Shown here: one piece after another, positions 1-5,703 of the stretch
Layout: each line of letters begins with the position of its first letter
Position numbering within the stretch: the first letter of the stretch is position 1
NCBI GenBank assembly: GCA_958349075.1
Contig: CATWBR010000105.1
Span: 1 to 11,303, forward strand
Source of the DNA: an uncultured Clostridium sp.
Lineage (GTDB): Bacteria > Bacillota > Clostridia > Lachnospirales > Lachnospiraceae
Direction of reading: 5' to 3'
Length of the DNA stretch: 11,303 nucleotides
Made by a program: the position numbers and the translations under genes
The notes under the pieces: model-generated
What the model saw: only the letters and a program-made list of their open reading frames with translations
The model's database searches: none
What the model was told of the DNA's origin: nothing

Positions 1-40
1 CAGAACCATAACACAGCCGCGGCGGAAAGGAGAGTGGGGC

Positions 41-397
41 ATGGATTTTTATAAAAGGATGGAAAAAGCCTGCCATATGATTCCATATGGCAAGGCGGCT
101 ACTTACGGCCAGATTGCCCTTCTCTGCGGAAGTCCCCGCAATGCCAGACAGGTGGGATATGCATTGAGCCACAAAAGCCTGGACGGCCAAATACCGGCCT
201 GGAGGATTGTAAACAGCAGCGGTTTTCTGTCCGGCGCTTCATCCTTTGAATATCCGGAAACCCAGAGGCTTTTGCTGATGGGAGAGGGCGTTGAAGTATC
301 GCCGGAAAACAGAGTGGATTTAAAAAAGTACGGATGGAAAAGTACATTCGAGGATGCCCTGGAACTCCGCGAAAAATTTGAACAGGAAGGGATTTAA
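41..397 (+). CDS. Alkyltransferase-like (ATL/MGMT-family) DNA-binding protein without acceptor cysteine
   Basis: This is a 118-residue protein made of the C-terminal DNA-binding domain of O6-alkylguanine-DNA alkyltransferase. Family features seen are IPYGKAATYGQIA (residues 14-26, with the conserved Tyr22) and GSPRNARQVGYAL (30-42, with the arginine finger at about Arg36). The active-site position normally reads PCHR, but here it is P52-A53-W54-R55, so the methyl-accepting Cys is Ala and the His is Trp. Known ATL proteins usually read PWHR. The protein therefore cannot repair by alkyl transfer; by family knowledge ATLs bind O6-alkylguanine and hand it to nucleotide excision repair. The tail after residue 98 (about 20 residues, charged) is slightly longer than in short ATLs. 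ATG 41 follows AAGGAGAG (27-34) at good spacing. No neighbouring repair gene is visible. Family assignment is firm; the role is inferred. Confidence 0.93.
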   Translation: MDFYKRMEKACHMIPYGKAATYGQIALLCGSPRNARQVGYALSHKSLDGQIPAWRIVNSSGFLSGASSFEYPETQRLLLMGEGVEVSPENRVDLKKYGWKSTFEDALELREKFEQEGI

Positions 398-530
398 ATG
401 GGGCTCATTGATTAACGCAGTTAAGAGACAGGCATTACGACCTGTATGCCGCCACTGCAAGATGATTCGTCGCTTATGCAGTTGGTATCGATAGTGATGA
501 TAGCCGCCAGTAAGATCTTAGAGGAAAAAA
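398..530. other. Spacer without a convincing gene
   Basis: No hairpin followed by a T-run and no good sigma-A promoter was found between the ATL gene and the cysteine hydrolase. All three forward frames give only short peptides without a ribosome site. One frame (about 420-491) reads RPVCRHCKMIRR, which resembles the zinc-knuckle part of ribosomal protein L36, but the glycine and C-terminal CxxxxH part of L36 is missing. The ribosome site of the next gene (GAGG, 521-524) lies at the end. Confidence 0.5.
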
Positions 531-1079
531 ATGACACTACTAGTAATAGATACACAGAAATTAATAACAAATGAAACCCTATCCCATTTTGATTTGTTCC
601 GGCTCAATGTGAAAAATTTGATTGATGCGGCAAGAAGCCATGGCATTGAAGTGATTTATATCCGTCATGACGACGGGAAGGGGAAAGCGCTTACAAAGGG
701 CACTGACGGATATGAAATTTATGAGGAATTCCGCCCGCTTCCGGAAGAAAAGGTCTATGATAAGACGGTAAACAGCGTATTTCGTGACACAGGACTGACG
801 GAATACCTGAAGGAGACGGGCGAAAAGGACGTTATCATAACAGGGCTTCAGACAGATTACTGTATCGACGCCAGTGTCAAATGTGCTTTTGAACACGGAT
901 TTCACGTGTTTGTACCCGCTTTTGCGAATACGACAACCGATAATGCCTATATGAGCGGTGAAAAAAGTTATTGCTATTACAACGAATTCATGTGGCGCGG
1001 CAGATATGCGGAGTGCATTGCAGTGGATGACATGATTGACAGAATGGAACATGATGCGCAGCAAAGAAGGAGCAAATAG
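531..1079 (+). CDS. Cysteine hydrolase, isochorismatase-like fold
   Basis: This 182-residue protein has the full length of the isochorismatase/nicotinamidase-like hydrolase family. The catalytic triad is visible: Asp7 in LLVIDTQ, Lys78 in VYDKTVNSVF, and the nucleophile Cys111 in GLQTDYCIDAS, with the usual non-proline cis-peptide region just before it. The metal-binding histidines of true nicotinamidases (PncA) are not seen, which argues for an amidohydrolase of unknown substrate. The protein should be cytoplasmic; no signal peptide is present. ATG 531 follows GAGG (521-524) by 6 nt. The gene ends 13 nt before an alpha/beta hydrolase and is surely co-transcribed with it. The local sequence looks somewhat more AT-rich than the genes further right; this was not calculated. 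Family is certain, substrate unknown. Confidence 0.93.
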   Translation: MTLLVIDTQKLITNETLSHFDLFRLNVKNLIDAARSHGIEVIYIRHDDGKGKALTKGTDGYEIYEEFRPLPEEKVYDKTVNSVFRDTGLTEYLKETGEKDVIITGLQTDYCIDASVKCAFEHGFHVFVPAFANTTTDNAYMSGEKSYCYYNEFMWRGRYAECIAVDDMIDRMEHDAQQRRSK

Positions 1080-1092
1080 AAGGAGCAGATAA
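1067..1092 (+). repeat. 13-bp tandem duplication across stop codon and next ribosome site
   Basis: AAGGAGCAAATAG (1067-1079) is followed directly by AAGGAGCAGATAA (1080-1092), 11 of 13 bases identical. The first copy encodes the last residues and the TAG stop of the cysteine hydrolase. The second copy supplies AAGGAG (1080-1085), 7 nt before ATG 1093 of the alpha/beta hydrolase. Confidence 0.85.
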
Positions 1093-1926
1093 ATGGATCG
1101 GTTTATTTTAACGGAGAATGAAAAAATCCATGTGTATTCATATGGTGAAGGCCCGGTGACAGTCGTATTTTTATCGGGCTCAGGAGTATTGTTTCCTCAA
1201 TTGGAGTATAAGGCGTTTCAGGAGGCACTGGCTGAAACATGCCGGGTGGTGGGAATCGAAAAGCCCGGATATGGATACAGCAATATATCCGGCAAAGACA
1301 GGACTGTGGATGTCACAGTAAGTGAATACAGGTGCGTACTGCGGGAGATTGGTATAACGGAACCGGTAGTTTTGGCGGCACATAGTATGGGCTTTTTGGA
1401 AGCGCTTTACTGGGGACAGAGGTATCCTTCTGAAATTCTGGGTATCCTTGGCGTCGATCCTGCAACACCGGAGTGCTACCGGGATTTTAATCTGGAAGGC
1501 GCGGTCACCGGACTCAGGGAACTTTCGGGAAATGAACAGCTTCGTAAAAATGCGGCGGATGCCTATCTCTCGCAGCTGCTTCAGGAAAACCTGATATTAC
1601 CGGATGAAGCAGAACGCTATGGACTCTTAGCCTTTCACAATCTGGCCAATCAGAACTGGATCAGCGAAGCGGTCAATATTGGAGATACCCTTGCACAAAT
1701 TGAGGCGGCGGATCCCTGCCTGCAGCTCCCGATGCTGTTTTTTATTTCAAACGGAGAAGGGACAACCCTGGAAAAGGATTCCTGGATTAGACACGCCACA
1801 CAGTATCTGAGTAAGCTCAAATGTTCTCAATACGGGTTGTTTGATTTTCCACATAATCTTTACAAATACGCTTATAAAGAAATGGCCGGACAGGCCGAAG
1901 AATTCATTGGCAATTATATACGATAA
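1093..1926 (+). CDS. Alpha/beta hydrolase
   Basis: This 277-residue protein has the layout of a complete alpha/beta hydrolase with a cap. The oxyanion-hole strand is VVFLSGSG (24-31), followed by EKPGYGYS (56-63), the typical strand-turn before helix A. The nucleophile elbow is AAHSMGFLEA (95-104) with Ser98; the residue two before Ser is His as usual, but the first Gly of GxSxG is Ala. His254 in DFPHNLY is the likely catalytic histidine. The acid is less clear: Glu222 in ISNGEGT lies after strand 7, and Asp122 in GVDPATP lies after strand 6. The region 125-205 forms the cap. No signal peptide is present, so it should be cytoplasmic. It is the second gene of a two-gene unit with the cysteine hydrolase, suggesting linked hydrolysis of one compound class, but the substrate cannot be named. 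Confidence 0.92.
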   Translation: MDRFILTENEKIHVYSYGEGPVTVVFLSGSGVLFPQLEYKAFQEALAETCRVVGIEKPGYGYSNISGKDRTVDVTVSEYRCVLREIGITEPVVLAAHSMGFLEALYWGQRYPSEILGILGVDPATPECYRDFNLEGAVTGLRELSGNEQLRKNAADAYLSQLLQENLILPDEAERYGLLAFHNLANQNWISEAVNIGDTLAQIEAADPCLQLPMLFFISNGEGTTLEKDSWIRHATQYLSKLKCSQYGLFDFPHNLYKYAYKEMAGQAEEFIGNYIR

Positions 1927-1953
1927 GTGCCGGGGCCTGCGGGCCGCAGTGAT

Positions 1954-1999
1954 AAAACCGCTTTTATTCTTAAAGAAGAGAGAGTAAAGGTGGTTTTTT
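1954..1999 (+). terminator. Probable intrinsic terminator after the hydrolase pair
   Basis: AAAACCGCTTTTA (1954-1966) can pair with TAAAGGTGGTTTT (1985-1997), 13 pairs including two G-U, and a T6 run occupies 1994-1999. The 18-nt loop could form a small inner stem (TTCT/AGAA). A separate GC hairpin, CTGCG-GGC-CGCAG, lies just before at 1937-1949. The long loop lowers certainty. Confidence 0.55.
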
Positions 2000-2011
2000 C
2001 TTATGCATTGA

Positions 2012-2028
2012 TTGAATGCCGAATTCAA
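2012..2028. repeat. Inverted repeat upstream of the CPBP promoter
   Basis: TTGAAT (2012-2017), five bases, ATTCAA (2023-2028) form a perfect 6-bp inverted repeat. It lies about 12 bp upstream of the proposed -35 box, a position that would suit an activator or repressor site. The half-sites are AT-rich and short, so chance is possible. Confidence 0.35.
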
Positions 2029-2039
2029 ATCTGTGCAAA

Positions 2040-2068
2040 TAGACTTTCCAGGGAGGCCATGTTACAAT
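2040..2068 (+). promoter_or_regulatory. Probable sigma-A promoter of the CPBP protease gene
   Basis: TAGACT (2040-2045, 4 of 6 matches to TTGACA), a 17-bp spacer and TACAAT (2063-2068) with a TGT extension (2060-2062) fit an extended -10 promoter. Transcription would begin near 2075, giving a leader of about 100 nt. A TATAAT also occurs at 2073-2078 but has no -35 box at the right distance. Confidence 0.45.
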
Positions 2069-2173
2069 AGATTATAATGCCGGGGCAGGAGCAAAAGAAG
2101 GAGGGCGCAAAAGAAAGAAGGCGCGAAAGTCTCATTCATTGCAGACTTAAATTTGATACAAAGGAGTACAATA

Positions 2174-2956
2174 ATGGTAAGAAGAAATTTTGGAGTGATT
2201 TCAATGATTTGGCAGGTGATATGGCCGATTTTGTTTTATTCCGCGGTGAGCATGGTAATCGCATTTTTTACGGGAGAATTCTTGAATGTGTTGTGGGTAC
2301 TTACTCTGGCGGCAGTGATAAGCTCGGTGTTCCTTTTTTATGTTTACAGCAGAAGAGAGCAGGAGAGGCGGAGGGATTACGGCCCATCATGGCGCGTGAG
2401 AATCGATATGGGGCGGGGAGCGGCCCTGGTTTTTGTACTCGCTGCCGCTTCCTGCATTTTCCTGAATAACATGCTGGAGTTGAGCGGTATTGTACATATG
2501 TCGGAAGGTTTTGAAGAGGTAAATGAGGACATTTACAGCGCCTCCATCATGCTGCAGATATTGTCCACCGGACTGGCGGCCCCTGTTGTGGAGGAACTGA
2601 TTTTTAGGGGGCTGTGCTATGGACGGCTGAGGTCCGCGATGGGAATTATTCCGGCTGCCGTTGTGTCTGCTTTGATATTTGGCATCTATCACGGAAACCT
2701 GGTTCAGGCTGTTTATGCGTTTGCCTTAGGGATTCTCCTGGCTCTTGTGTATGAACATTTTGACGGACTCTTTCCCGCTGTCTGGTTCCATGTCAGCGCT
2801 AATTTGACCTCAATTGTCCTGAACGCACTTGTCGGGGCATTTCCTGCTGTTTTCGGAGGCCGGATTTTTGTGATAATCAGCATGGTGATATCTCTTCTGG
2901 CAGCGGCGGCCTGCCTCAGGGTCATCTATGACAGGCGGCGCCATATTAGAAAATAG
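2174..2956 (+). CDS. CPBP-family intramembrane glutamic protease (Rce1/CAAX-like)
   Basis: This polytopic membrane protein of 260 residues is of the CPBP (Abi) family. The three family motifs are present in order: EELIFRG (140-146, catalytic Glu140/Glu141 and Arg145), FGIYHGN (169-175, His173), and FHVSAN (205-210, His206 and Asn210). Hydrophobic segments lie at about 13-33, 38-58, 82-101, 126-140, 156-175, 177-195, 205-223 and 231-251. An Arg-rich cytoplasmic loop lies at 60-81. ATG 2174 is chosen because AAGGAG (2161-2166) lies 7 nt before it; the longer frame from TTG 2153 has no ribosome site. By family knowledge such proteins cleave or process membrane peptides, sometimes in bacteriocin immunity or regulated proteolysis, but no bacteriocin or prenylated substrate is nearby. 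Family certain, role open. Confidence 0.93.
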   Translation: MVRRNFGVISMIWQVIWPILFYSAVSMVIAFFTGEFLNVLWVLTLAAVISSVFLFYVYSRREQERRRDYGPSWRVRIDMGRGAALVFVLAAASCIFLNNMLELSGIVHMSEGFEEVNEDIYSASIMLQILSTGLAAPVVEELIFRGLCYGRLRSAMGIIPAAVVSALIFGIYHGNLVQAVYAFALGILLALVYEHFDGLFPAVWFHVSANLTSIVLNALVGAFPAVFGGRIFVIISMVISLLAAAACLRVIYDRRRHIRK

Positions 2957-3068
2957 TTAAGGAAAAATAATTTTCGGAATGTTTTTACTTTTTATGAATA
3001 GAATAGTACCAGTGCCCGAATGGGGATCGGGTAATATTATGAATTACATAGAAGGGGAATAAGACATT
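2957..3068. other. Spacer with a small inverted repeat before the kinase gene
   Basis: This AT-rich start region has a possible -10 box TAGAAT (2999-3004) without a good -35 box. CCCGA (3015-3019) and TCGGG (3027-3031) form a perfect 5-bp hairpin with a 7-base loop. No T-run follows it, so it is not an evident terminator. AGGGG (3053-3057) is the ribosome site of the next gene. An in-frame TAA at 3060-3062 blocks any upstream extension of the kinase. Confidence 0.5.
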
Positions 3069-4328
3069 GTGAAACATGAACATTACGGCGGAAGAAGATG
3101 GAACAGAAGAGAACTGGTAAAGAAGGAGAGGGCAGCGTACAGGGCGAAGCGGGAAGCCGAAATGGCTAAACGCCGTTTTTTGTCCACCATGTCCCACGAC
3201 ATGCGTACGCCGCTGAATGCAATTCTGGGAATGACCAGGTTGGCGGCCGCTAATCTGGATGACCGCGGACGTGTCCTGGATTGCCTTGAAAAAATGGAGT
3301 GCTCCGGAAAGATGCTGGCCGGCCTTGTAAGCGATGTGCTGGAAATGTCAAACATGGAGCGTAAGAGCCTGGTGCTTAAAAAAGAGATTTTTTCCATCAG
3401 AGAGTTTATGGAGTGTTTGGAAGGAATGATGCAGCCGGCAGCGGCTGCCAAAAAACAGGCGCTGCTCATGGATTACCGCGGGCTTAACCACGAATTTGCA
3501 GAATTTGATTTTCTGAGACTGAATCAGGTCATGACGAACCTGATATCCAACGCCATTAAGTTCACTCCGGAGGGCGGGGTGATTCGGGTGGAGGTGACGG
3601 AACCGGAGCCAGGCAGAGAGCAGTGTGCCAGGTTCCGGTTTTGCGTTTCAGATACGGGAACCGGAATCGGAAAAGAATTTATGGAAAATCTGTTCTTTGC
3701 TTTTGAGCGGGAAAATGACGGAAGAATCGACAAGAGCGGAGGCTGTGGCATTGGAATGTCCATTGTCGGGAAACTGGTGGAGCTGATGGAAGGCAGAATC
3801 GAGGTGCAGAGTGCACCGGGAGAGGGAAGCTCGGTTGCGGTAATTCTCGATCTGAATGTGCCGGAAAGCAGTTTTATCACGGTGGATAGTGAAAACATCC
3901 ATATCCATCAGGAGTTTTGTGGAAAACATTTTTTACTGATAGAAGACAATGAGCTAAACCTGGAAATTGCAAGGGAACTGCTGGTCGGTATGGGAGCCGC
4001 GGTAGATACCGCCAGAGACGGAAAGGAAGGAGTGGAATGTTTCGGGAAAGCGGTGGAATTCTATTACGACCTGATCCTGACGGACATCCATATGCCGGTT
4101 ATGAATGGATACGAAGCGGCCCGTGTAATCCGCGGCCTCAGCAGCAACGGCCGCAGGGACGCGGCTTCCGTGCCGATTCTGGCAATGACAGCCGATGCTT
4201 TTGCAGAAGACGTAAAAGCGGCAAAGGAGGCCGGGATGACAAGCCATATGGCGAAACCGCTTGACTTTTTTATCATGAAACAGGAAATCAGCCGGGCTTT
4301 GGATGAAACAGGACATTTTGTGATGTAA
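3069..4328 (+). CDS. Soluble hybrid histidine kinase, HisKA-HATPase-REC, no sensor domain
   Basis: This is a 419-residue hybrid kinase. A charged coiled segment (about 10-37) leads into HisKA with FLSTMSHDMRTPLN (phosphorylated His43). HATPase_c follows: N box LNQVMTNLISNAIKF (151-165), G1 SDTGTGIG (194-201), F box near 209-213, G2 GGCGIGM (224-230). A receiver domain (about 286-413) has Glu292-Asp293, acceptor Asp339 in LTDIHMPVMNG, Thr374 and Lys396-Pro397. All catalytic positions are intact. No membrane segment, PAS or other input domain exists, and no output regulator is next to it. An in-frame stop at 3060 shows that the sensor is not merely hidden by a late start. GTG 3069 follows AGGGG by 11 nt. 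It may receive its signal through a partner protein, or descend from a longer kinase. Domain calls are certain, the pathway unknown. Confidence 0.93.
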   Translation: MKHEHYGGRRWNRRELVKKERAAYRAKREAEMAKRRFLSTMSHDMRTPLNAILGMTRLAAANLDDRGRVLDCLEKMECSGKMLAGLVSDVLEMSNMERKSLVLKKEIFSIREFMECLEGMMQPAAAAKKQALLMDYRGLNHEFAEFDFLRLNQVMTNLISNAIKFTPEGGVIRVEVTEPEPGREQCARFRFCVSDTGTGIGKEFMENLFFAFERENDGRIDKSGGCGIGMSIVGKLVELMEGRIEVQSAPGEGSSVAVILDLNVPESSFITVDSENIHIHQEFCGKHFLLIEDNELNLEIARELLVGMGAAVDTARDGKEGVECFGKAVEFYYDLILTDIHMPVMNGYEAARVIRGLSSNGRRDAASVPILAMTADAFAEDVKAAKEAGMTSHMAKPLDFFIMKQEISRALDETGHFVM

Positions 4329-4340
4329 ATGGAGCGGCAC

Positions 4341-4375
4341 CAGCCGGTGATATAGGACGGCTGCCACCATATCAC
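4341..4375. repeat. Two overlapping, mutually exclusive inverted repeats after the kinase gene
   Basis: CAGCCG (4341-4346) can pair with CGGCTG (4358-4363). GTGATAT (4347-4353), located in that loop, can pair with ATATCAC (4369-4375). The two stems form a pseudoknot-like or alternative arrangement. They lie between the kinase stop codon and the terminator at 4423. Confidence 0.4.
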
Positions 4376-4422
4376 GCAGACAAAAATAAAAATTGCCCAC
4401 TACAGGGCCGGTGAACCACCCC

Positions 4423-4454
4423 AAAGGGTCTCAGCGCGATGCTGAGGCCCTTTT
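4423..4454 (+). terminator. Strong intrinsic terminator
   Basis: GGGTCTCAGC (4426-4435) pairs with GCTGAGGCCC (4441-4450) through a GCGAT loop, with one T-G pair. The stem is extended by AAA (4423-4425) against TTT and followed by TTTTCT. It ends the kinase transcript and insulates the next operon. The AAA on the left makes only weak termination likely for the other strand. Confidence 0.88.
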
Positions 4455-4558
4455 CTGTATCATTGGCAGACTCTTTATTTCGGGCTGTAATCTGCAAATT
4501 TTCCCAGTAAAATCAATGTATACAGACGAAAATCACTTTTTTGTACAGTAAAAAATAC
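4455..4558. other. AT-rich region upstream of the importer promoter
   Basis: No gene is seen. GCAGA (4466-4470) and TCTGC (4491-4495) form an inverted repeat with a 20-base loop. TGTATACA (4517-4524) is a perfect 8-bp palindrome about 35 bp before the -35 box, and TGTACA lies at 4542-4547; these could be activator or repressor half-sites. ATTTT/AAAAT around 4498-4513 recalls a CodY box but has the wrong spacing. Bases 4537-4558 are A/T-rich like an UP element. Confidence 0.4.
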
Positions 4559-4587
4559 TTGACAGCCGGCAATTCGCCGGATATAAT
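4559..4587 (+). promoter_or_regulatory. Perfect consensus sigma-A promoter with inverted repeat in the spacer
   Basis: TTGACA (4559-4564), exactly 17 bp, TATAAT (4582-4587): every consensus base is present. The spacer contains CCGGC (4566-4570), AATTC, GCCGG (4576-4580), a perfect inverted repeat placed where a bound repressor would block RNA polymerase. Transcription should start near 4594. It drives the solute-binding protein gene and probably the three genes after it. Confidence 0.9.
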
Positions 4588-4593
4588 TTCATG

Positions 4594-4703
4594 AATTAGC
4601 ATGGTAGCAGACTAAAGTGAACGCCGGAACCGTTTTAACCCAGCGGGGGCTCAATCTGAAATAAGCACCAGAGGCTAAAATATTAAGATAGGAGGAAGGA
4701 AAC
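4594..4703 (+). promoter_or_regulatory. Leader of the importer operon, possibly structured
   Basis: The leader of about 110 nt could fold with its ends together: TTAGC (4596-4600) with GCTAA (4674-4678), TGGT (4602-4605) with ACCA (4667-4670), and GC (4607-4608) with GC (4665-4666), separated by small bulges. The interior (4609-4664) has only weak stems. I do not recognise a known riboswitch or T-box: the T-box TGGAACCGCG core and the conserved cores of common classes are absent. The ribosome site AGGAGG (4690-4695) lies just outside the closing stem. A riboswitch or protein-binding leader is only a possibility. Confidence 0.4.
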
Positions 4704-5669
4704 ATGAGAAAGAATCAAGTGAAAAAGCTGGCCGCTTCCGTAGCCGCCGCTTTACTGTCCACGACAATGCTCGGCGGCTGTTCCATTATTGGTCAGGCGC
4801 CGACGGTAGCAAGTGAGGAGAGTTCTCTGCATCATGATACAGACGAGTCATCATCGTCCGTATCCGGTTCAGAAAGCTCTAAAGCAGCCCATTCTGATTC
4901 TGCATCCGGCGGCCGTCTCGCCGACATTTTAGAGCGCGGTTACATCGAAGTTGCGACAGAACCATATTTTGCGCCGAATGAGTTCATCGATCCTTCCAAG
5001 CAGGGGGACGACAAGTACGTCGGCGCCGATATTGAACTCGCCAGGTATATAGCAGATAAACTGGGAGTCGAGTGCCGTATTGTCCCTCTGGATTTTGAAT
5101 CCGTACTCAGCGGTATCACGGAAGGCAAATATGACATGGCCATTTCGGCCCTCGCTTACACTCCCGCCAGAGCAGAGGCAATGGAGCTTTCCAACGGTTA
5201 CTATTTCGATGATGAGAAGATAGAGTACGGTCTCATGGTGCGGACAGAGAATCTGGATAAAATCAGAAACGCGGATGATTTGGCCGACAAGACAATTGTC
5301 GTCCAGAGCGGTTCCCTGCAGGAGATGTTTGCAGGCGAACAGGTTCCGGCCTACAAGGAACTGAAACGCGTTTCAGCTACCACGGACGGTTTCCTGATGG
5401 TACAGGAAGGAAAAGCAGACGCCGTCATCACATCAATCACTACGGCGCAGCTCTATATTGATGCAAACAGCGGCAGCGGCATGACCATAGTGCCGGATTT
5501 TGCGTTTACGGTGGATGAGTCCACGCAGGGAACGAGAATCGGTATCACAAAAGGTGAGACGGAGCTTCTCAATAAAGTAAATGAAATCATAGACGGAGCG
5601 GTTGACGAGGGAGTCTATTCCAAATGGTACGAAGAGTACAAGGAATATGCCCGGAGTCTGGGCCTGTAA
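4704..5669 (+). CDS. Lipoprotein solute-binding protein of a polar amino-acid ABC importer
   Basis: This 321-residue protein captures the substrate outside the membrane. A type II signal peptide is clear: basic MRKNQVKK, hydrophobic 9-21, lipobox LGGC with lipidated Cys26. A Ser/Asp-rich flexible linker (about 37-69) joins the anchor to a family-3 solute-binding domain (about 70-318). Family signs are GYIEVATEPYFAPNEF near its start, YVGADIELARYIADKLG (about 105-121) and the lobe-crossing segment DMAISALAYTPAR. The ligand arginine of amino-acid binders is plausible in TPARAEAMELS. AGGAGG lies 8 nt before ATG 4704. It is the first gene of the importer operon and has its own strong promoter. 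The family binds polar amino acids or related compounds; the amidohydrolase downstream suggests an acylated or conjugated amino acid, which is inference. Confidence 0.95.
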   Translation: MRKNQVKKLAASVAAALLSTTMLGGCSIIGQAPTVASEESSLHHDTDESSSSVSGSESSKAAHSDSASGGRLADILERGYIEVATEPYFAPNEFIDPSKQGDDKYVGADIELARYIADKLGVECRIVPLDFESVLSGITEGKYDMAISALAYTPARAEAMELSNGYYFDDEKIEYGLMVRTENLDKIRNADDLADKTIVVQSGSLQEMFAGEQVPAYKELKRVSATTDGFLMVQEGKADAVITSITTAQLYIDANSGSGMTIVPDFAFTVDESTQGTRIGITKGETELLNKVNEIIDGAVDEGVYSKWYEEYKEYARSLGL

Positions 5670-5703
5670 CAGGGCCGTGAATTAAGGCGGGAGGACTTCG
5701 GAT

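Noticed and set aside
446..570. Small forward frame starting MPPLQDDSSLMQ
   Set aside because: No ribosome site, no recognisable family, and it runs into the start of the cysteine hydrolase in another frame.
579..1064. 161-residue minus-strand frame opposite the cysteine hydrolase
   Set aside because: The plus frame has an intact catalytic triad and ribosome site; the antisense frame has neither start signal nor motif.
2153..2173. Upstream TTG start for the CPBP protease
   Set aside because: No ribosome site precedes it, whereas AAGGAG at 2161-2166 is correctly placed for ATG 2174.
2077..2469. 130-residue forward frame before and across the CPBP gene
   Set aside because: It begins inside the possible TATAAT, has no ribosome site, and overlaps the clear CPBP frame; its sequence matches no family.
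4497..4513. CodY-like box upstream of the importer promoter
   Set aside because: The half-sites are two bases too far apart compared with the AATTTTCWGAAAATT consensus.
4609..4664. T-box or known riboswitch in the leader
   Set aside because: The TGGAACCGCG core and the conserved cores of SAM, lysine, glycine, c-di-GMP and similar classes were not found by eye.
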